Positions 57,911 through 64,000 of a DNA stretch of 64,000 nucleotides are shown one piece after another. Both the position numbers and the translations under genes were made by a program. How positions within the stretch are numbered: position 1 is the first letter of the stretch; the number at the start of each line of letters is the position of its first letter. Below the pieces are notes generated by a model. That model had not been told where the DNA came from, searched no databases, and was given only the letters and a program-made list of their open reading frames with translations. This stretch comes from Chionoecetes opilio (taxonomy: Eukaryota; Arthropoda; Malacostraca; Decapoda; Majidae): the NCBI GenBank assembly GCA_016584305.1, contig JACEEZ010023452.1, positions 122,501 to 186,500 on the forward strand, in the 5' to 3' direction.

Positions 57911-57941
<31 letters not shown>

Positions 57942-58005
57942 TGTAGTAGTAGTAGTAGTGGTTGTAGTAGTAGTAGTAGTGGTTGTAGTAGTAGTAGTAG
58001 TGGTT

Positions 58006-58052
<47 letters not shown>

Positions 58053-58073
58053 TGTAGTAGTAGTAGTAGTAGT

Positions 58074-58123
<50 letters not shown>

Positions 58124-58125
58124 AT
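57801..58125. repeat. (TAG)n trinucleotide array
   Basis: More than 300 bases of TAG units with recurrent GTGGTTG interruptions; followed by GATAAT repeats to about 58310. Confidence 0.95.
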
Positions 58126-58618
58126 TGTGATAAATCTGATAGTACTATATAAAAATGATGACAATAGTAATTATTTAATTGATAATAACAATGATGATAT
58201 TGATATTGATAATGATACTAGTAGAAATGATAATGATAACGATAATAGTCAAAATGATAAAAGTAATGATAATGATAATAATAATGATAATAGTAATAAT
58301 GACACAGAAAAAAAAAAAAACTGAATGAGGTTAGTGAAGAGTGAGTCAGCGAGTGTTTCCAGGTCTCAGGAAATGCTTACCAGGGTGCCACCTCACCGCG
58401 CCCACTTTCTCGCCCGCCCACCCTAAGAACCCCCCCACCCCCCGCCCTCTTATCCTTCACATATTTATGTAGTGTCTTGCTTCATTTTCTCTTTCACCCC
58501 CTCTTATTGCATTAGTTTGCATACACCATAATTCTGTCATAAAACGTTTAAGTGCAGCTATGCAAGTTTATTAATTATATTCTTCCTTCTATCCTTCACA
58601 TATTTACATAGAGTCTTG

Positions 58619-59218
58619 CTTCATATCACGTTTGTCCACAGCCTTCAATTTCTCAGTACTTTATTTAGCATATAATAAAAGACGATTCTGAATATGACCA
58701 TCATGAATGTGACACCAATACGCGTGAATCACCTTTTGATATTTTCCAGCAGGTAATTGTGACTCATACCAATGTGTCATATTTTCTATTTTTTGTCTTT
58801 CAATTAAAATCAACACGTAAGATAACATTGGTCAGAATTACGATGCTGAAAATGATTAACTAGCTTGAATAATTGTACTTTTACGTCCTCTACGACCTCC
58901 TTCTCCTTATTGCAGTAATTTGCGTACACCATAATTATCCTGTCATGAAACGTAAAAGTACAATTATTCAAGCTCGTTAATCATTTTCAGCATCGTAACT
59001 CTGACCAATGTTATCTTACGTGTTGATTTTAATTGAAAGACGAAAAAATAGAAAATATGACACATTGGTATGAGTCACAATTACCTGCTGGAAAATATCA
59101 AAAGGTGATTCACGCGTATTGGTGTCACATTCATGATGGTCATATTCAGAATCGTCTTTTATTATATGCTACATAAAGTTCTGAGAAATTGAAGGGTGGG
59201 GGCAAACGTGATATGAAG
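58619..59218. mobile_element. Near-perfect 267-bp palindrome with 65-bp spacer
   Basis: Arm 1 58619-58885 starts CTTCATATCACGTTTG; arm 2 58951-59218 is its complement with only scattered changes. The spacer (TTATTGCAGTAATTTGCGT, ACACCATAATTATCCTGTCA) has a second copy just left of the element at 58503-58548. Non-coding foldback. Confidence 0.9.
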
Positions 59219-59229
59219 TGTGAGACTAA

Positions 59230-59487
59230 GGATAAAACACGGCAAGGCGCTGAGATACGTGTCTGGTGAGCCTTAAAATGCGTATGAATATAAAAAACCA
59301 ACACACCCAGCGATAAAACAAGGTAAACCGCGTCTTCCCCGGGACAGGAGGAAGGATTAGAATAAGGATAAACCCGGCATGGCGCTGAGATACGTGTCTG
59401 GTGAGCGTTGAAGTGCGTATGGACATAAAAAGTTACACACCCAGCGATAAAACAAGGTAAAACGCGTCTTCCCCGGGGCAGGCAGAA
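59230..59487. repeat. Two-copy tandem duplication of about 130 bp
   Basis: 59233-59355 and 59366-59485 share GGCGCTGAGATACGTGTCTG, CACCCAGCGATAAAACAAGG and CGCGTCTTCCCCGGG. Confidence 0.9.
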
Positions 59488-59599
59488 GGTTGTAATGGGA
59501 AGAAAACGAGGGAGAGGAGGCGTGGGGGGAGGAGGGGGCGTTGTCTGAGTGAAGAAGAGGGGGAGAAGGAGGAGAGAAGGAGACATCTAGGTTGGGCAA

Positions 59600-59853
59600 G
59601 CTCATAAGGGAGGGCCGTGGCGGGGCAGGCAGCAGGTGGTGTTCCGTGCTTCATTCTGTGTGGTGACGGAGCCCTAACATTGGTTCCTCGATACACGCTC
59701 TCCCTCGCGCCCCTGACTGATTCCCTCTCTCTGATTGGACTCCTGCCGAAGATCAAGGTTAGTTAGTTCTCGTGGCACCTCCAACGCGCTGGGAGGCCTA
59801 GTGGCTCGTGGTGTGTTCGTGTGTTTTGTGGTGACGGAGATGTGACGCGTGAA
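59600..59853 (+). promoter_or_regulatory. GC-rich possible promoter or 5' UTR
   Basis: GC-rich with several CpGs between AT-rich flanks, followed by an ATG and a strong donor. A CCAAT-like ATTGG occurs at 59736. Inference only. Confidence 0.25.
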
Positions 59854-59906
59854 ATGTCCAAACTGTCAATGTGTGAGTTAAAAGAGACTTCTAAGAAATT
59901 GACAGG
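59854..59906 (+). CDS. Candidate first coding exon
   Basis: ATG at 59854 begins MSKLSMCELKETSKKLT and runs into donor GG|GTGAGT at 59907. No partner exon is seen to the right, so the gene would extend past the window, or this is chance. Confidence 0.25.
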
Positions 59907-60251
59907 GTGAGTAAACAGATATATTTTTATTTATTTTATTTAAACAGTTATTAATCACGCAAATGGCTTAAAACGTAGATAAGTTAAGGCAGTAAGTGTT
60001 CAGAATATATCAGAGAGATTGGATATGTTTTACTTTATTCATGTAGCTTTATTCACCTGGTATATTCTATTGGATAAATGAATGTGAATAATAAGTTTAC
60101 CTGCACGAGTCATGATGCAACTGTGCAATACTTAATGAGTAATGAAGCGACTCCTGAGGAACAGTTATAAATCTTGAAAATATGCACATCACTAATATTT
60201 TAATGACTTGGCTCTTCAATCGACAGCTTAACGGAAGAGATGTGTGAGTGA

Positions 60252-60572
60252 TAGTGTTGGAGTGTGGGGGGTTGTGTGTATTATTTATTTGTGTGTATGC
60301 ATTTAGTGGGTGGAGTGTGGGGGGTTGTGTGTATTATTTATTTGTGTGTATGCATTTAGTGGGAGTGTGGGGGGTTGTGTGTATTATTTATTTGTGTGTA
60401 TGCATTTAGTGTTGGAGTGTGGGGGGTTGTGTGTATTATTTATTTGTGTGTATGCATTTAGTGTTGGAGTGTGGGGGGTTGTGTGTATTATTTATTTGTG
60501 TGTATGCATTTAGTGTTGGAGTGTGGGGGGTTGTGTGTATTATTTATTTGTGTGTATGCATTTAGTGGGGGA
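60252..60572. repeat. 57-bp minisatellite, six units
   Basis: Units contain GGAGTGTGGGGGGTTGTGTG and TATTATTTATTTGTGTGTAT; nearly identical. Looser G-rich repeats continue to about 60960. Confidence 0.95.
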
Positions 60573-61341
60573 GTGTGGGGGGTTGGAGGTAGTGGGGAGA
60601 CGTAATGGGTGACCGGAAGAAGAGGCAGGATGTTGGGGTTTTATAGGAATGTCAATTATTTATTAATGGATGTGAGGAGGTTATGTTGGGGGGTTGGTGG
60701 TAGTGGGAAAAGGTAAAGGGGGAACAGAAGAAGAGGTGGGGTGTTAGCGTTCTAGAGGGGAATGTTAGCTATCAATGGATGTTAGGAGGTTATTGGTTGG
60801 GGGTGGTGGGGTTGGGTTGGAGGTAGAGGGATAGAGGTAATGGGGGGACAGAAGAAGAGGTGGGAGTGTGGGGTTCTAGAGGGAAATGTTAGTTATTAAT
60901 GGATGTGGACTAGAGGAGGTTATGTTGGGGGTAGGGGTGTGAAGGGTTGGGGGTTGGGTGGAGCGCGTGGTGGAGGTTGTGGACATGCGGGTCAGACGAG
61001 GTGAGTGACCCTACCGCTATTGGGGGTGGGTGAGGAGCGAGGTCATCTTGTGCTCTGCCAACTACGCCACCAGAGCCTCAAGGTGGGATGCCGCTCCTGT
61101 TTGTGGTCGCCAACGCCTCCATGCCAGAATCAGTTAAAAACTAGACCAAAAATAATGAGAATAATTATAAGTAAATGAACTAAATATAAGTAAAAACAGG
61201 TCAATGTGGCGTTTTTTCTCGGAGTGTCGTGCAGTATAGAATTAGATTTGTTTTATTTCGAAGTTATATTTAAACCATCATGCAGTTTACAGTTAGATTT
61301 GTATATTTCGAAGTTATATTAAACCAGCTGTATTATTATAG
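60573..61341. other. G-rich repeats, then unique sequence
   Basis: Diverged 100-120-base repeats with AGAAGAGGTGGG and GGATGTNAGGAGGTTA to 60960; then a patch at 61010-61130 with a tRNA-A-box-like word on the minus strand but no matching B box. No gene. Confidence 0.4.
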
Positions 61342-61555
61342 TTAACCCCTTCACGCCCAGATATTTCCTTTGCTATAAAAAAAATCGTCTGTTGTTACCC
61401 ATGCAATTACGAAAACTAACTGAATATACCAAATTAGGTAGTGGTCAAGGATACTAAACAGGTCATATCTATAAAATGTTGTTTATATTAACAAAAAATC
61501 GTTTAATGGTACCCAAATTACAATGAAAATTACGTTCTAGGTCTTAAGGGGTTAA
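61342..61555 (-). mobile_element. TTAA-ended MITE, copy f
   Basis: TTAACCCCTTCACGCCCAGA to TAGGTCTTAAGGGGTTAA, perfect TTAA at both ends; 30 kb away from the ILK cluster of copies. Confidence 0.9.
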
Positions 61556-61799
61556 TGATCATGACAAAAAACATAACTGGATCAATGAATTCTAATACTA
61601 CTAACTACACTTGCACAAAAACGCTTAACTTTCTTAATGACCTGAGCTCACCACACTATTTTATTTCATGTTTGTTTTGATCAAGGAGGATTTGCAGGTA
61701 GTTAGTGAAAAAGCTAGATGGTGAAAAAGCTATGAATAGTGTGTGTGTGTGTGTGTGTGTGTGTGTTAAATTTCTGGCAACAACTCTTAATCTATAACT

Positions 61800-63939
<2,140 letters not shown>

Positions 63940-64000
63940 AACGACAAACAGACACAAAGACACAATGTTTACAAGACCAAGGAAATCAGTAAGGTGAAAA

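Noticed and set aside
61018..61100. tRNA-derived SINE on the minus strand
   Set aside because: GGCGTAGTTGGCAGAGC resembles an A box, but no B box follows.

Overview
The window is nuclear DNA from an arthropod, most probably a decapod crustacean and perhaps a crab. This rests on long introns with GT-AG splice sites, very heavy microsatellite load (GT, CT/GA, ATT, TAG arrays), tRNA-derived SINEs, decayed non-LTR retrotransposons, many inverted-repeat transposon remnants, and arthropod-type genes (clip-domain protease, Kazal inhibitor). The species call is inference; no organelle or bacterial signal is seen.

Layout. 1-2.3 kb: 3' end of an unidentified plus-strand gene (four exons). 2.3-9.4 kb: no supported gene, with SINEs and four inverted-repeat elements. 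9.4-11.7 kb: a two-exon secreted LRR-like protein (+). 11.7-19.4 kb: mostly unique AT-rich DNA with a SINE, an RTE-type LINE relic and one candidate exon. 19.4-28.3 kb: a complete nine-exon integrin-linked kinase gene (minus strand, 450 aa), its introns filled with MITEs and LINE tails. 28.3-33.1 kb: non-coding. 33.1-43.8 kb: an eight-exon clip-domain trypsin-like protease (+) with one apparent single-base frameshift in exon 4. 43.8-48.3 kb: minisatellites, a segmental duplication and a CR1-like LINE relic. 48.3-49.9 kb: the last two exons of an FkbM-domain (Star-like) gene (+). 51.1-52.2 kb: a two-exon Kazal inhibitor (-). 54.1-54.8 kb: a secreted protein with two six-cysteine modules (-). 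54.8-64 kb: satellites, a long palindrome, a possible first exon at 59.85 kb and very long CT/GA tracts.

The genes are separate eukaryotic transcription units, not an operon. Clip proteases act in extracellular cascades (immunity, melanization, patterning) and Kazal proteins inhibit serine proteases, so three secreted proteins here could belong to haemolymph proteolysis; linkage alone does not prove it. ILK is an intracellular focal-adhesion pseudokinase.

The most unusual pattern is tandem repetition at exon borders. The donor of protease exon 4 lies in a 36-bp repeat (seven candidate donors), and its acceptor abuts another minisatellite. The donor of the FkbM penultimate exon lies in a 15-bp repeat (six donors). 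A 22-bp repeat at 55.5 kb carries about nine near-ideal donors on the minus strand. Also notable are a 2.6-kb long-TIR element splitting a LINE tail with an 8-bp target duplication, two foldbacks with TTAGG-like cores, and six copies of a TTAA-ended MITE.
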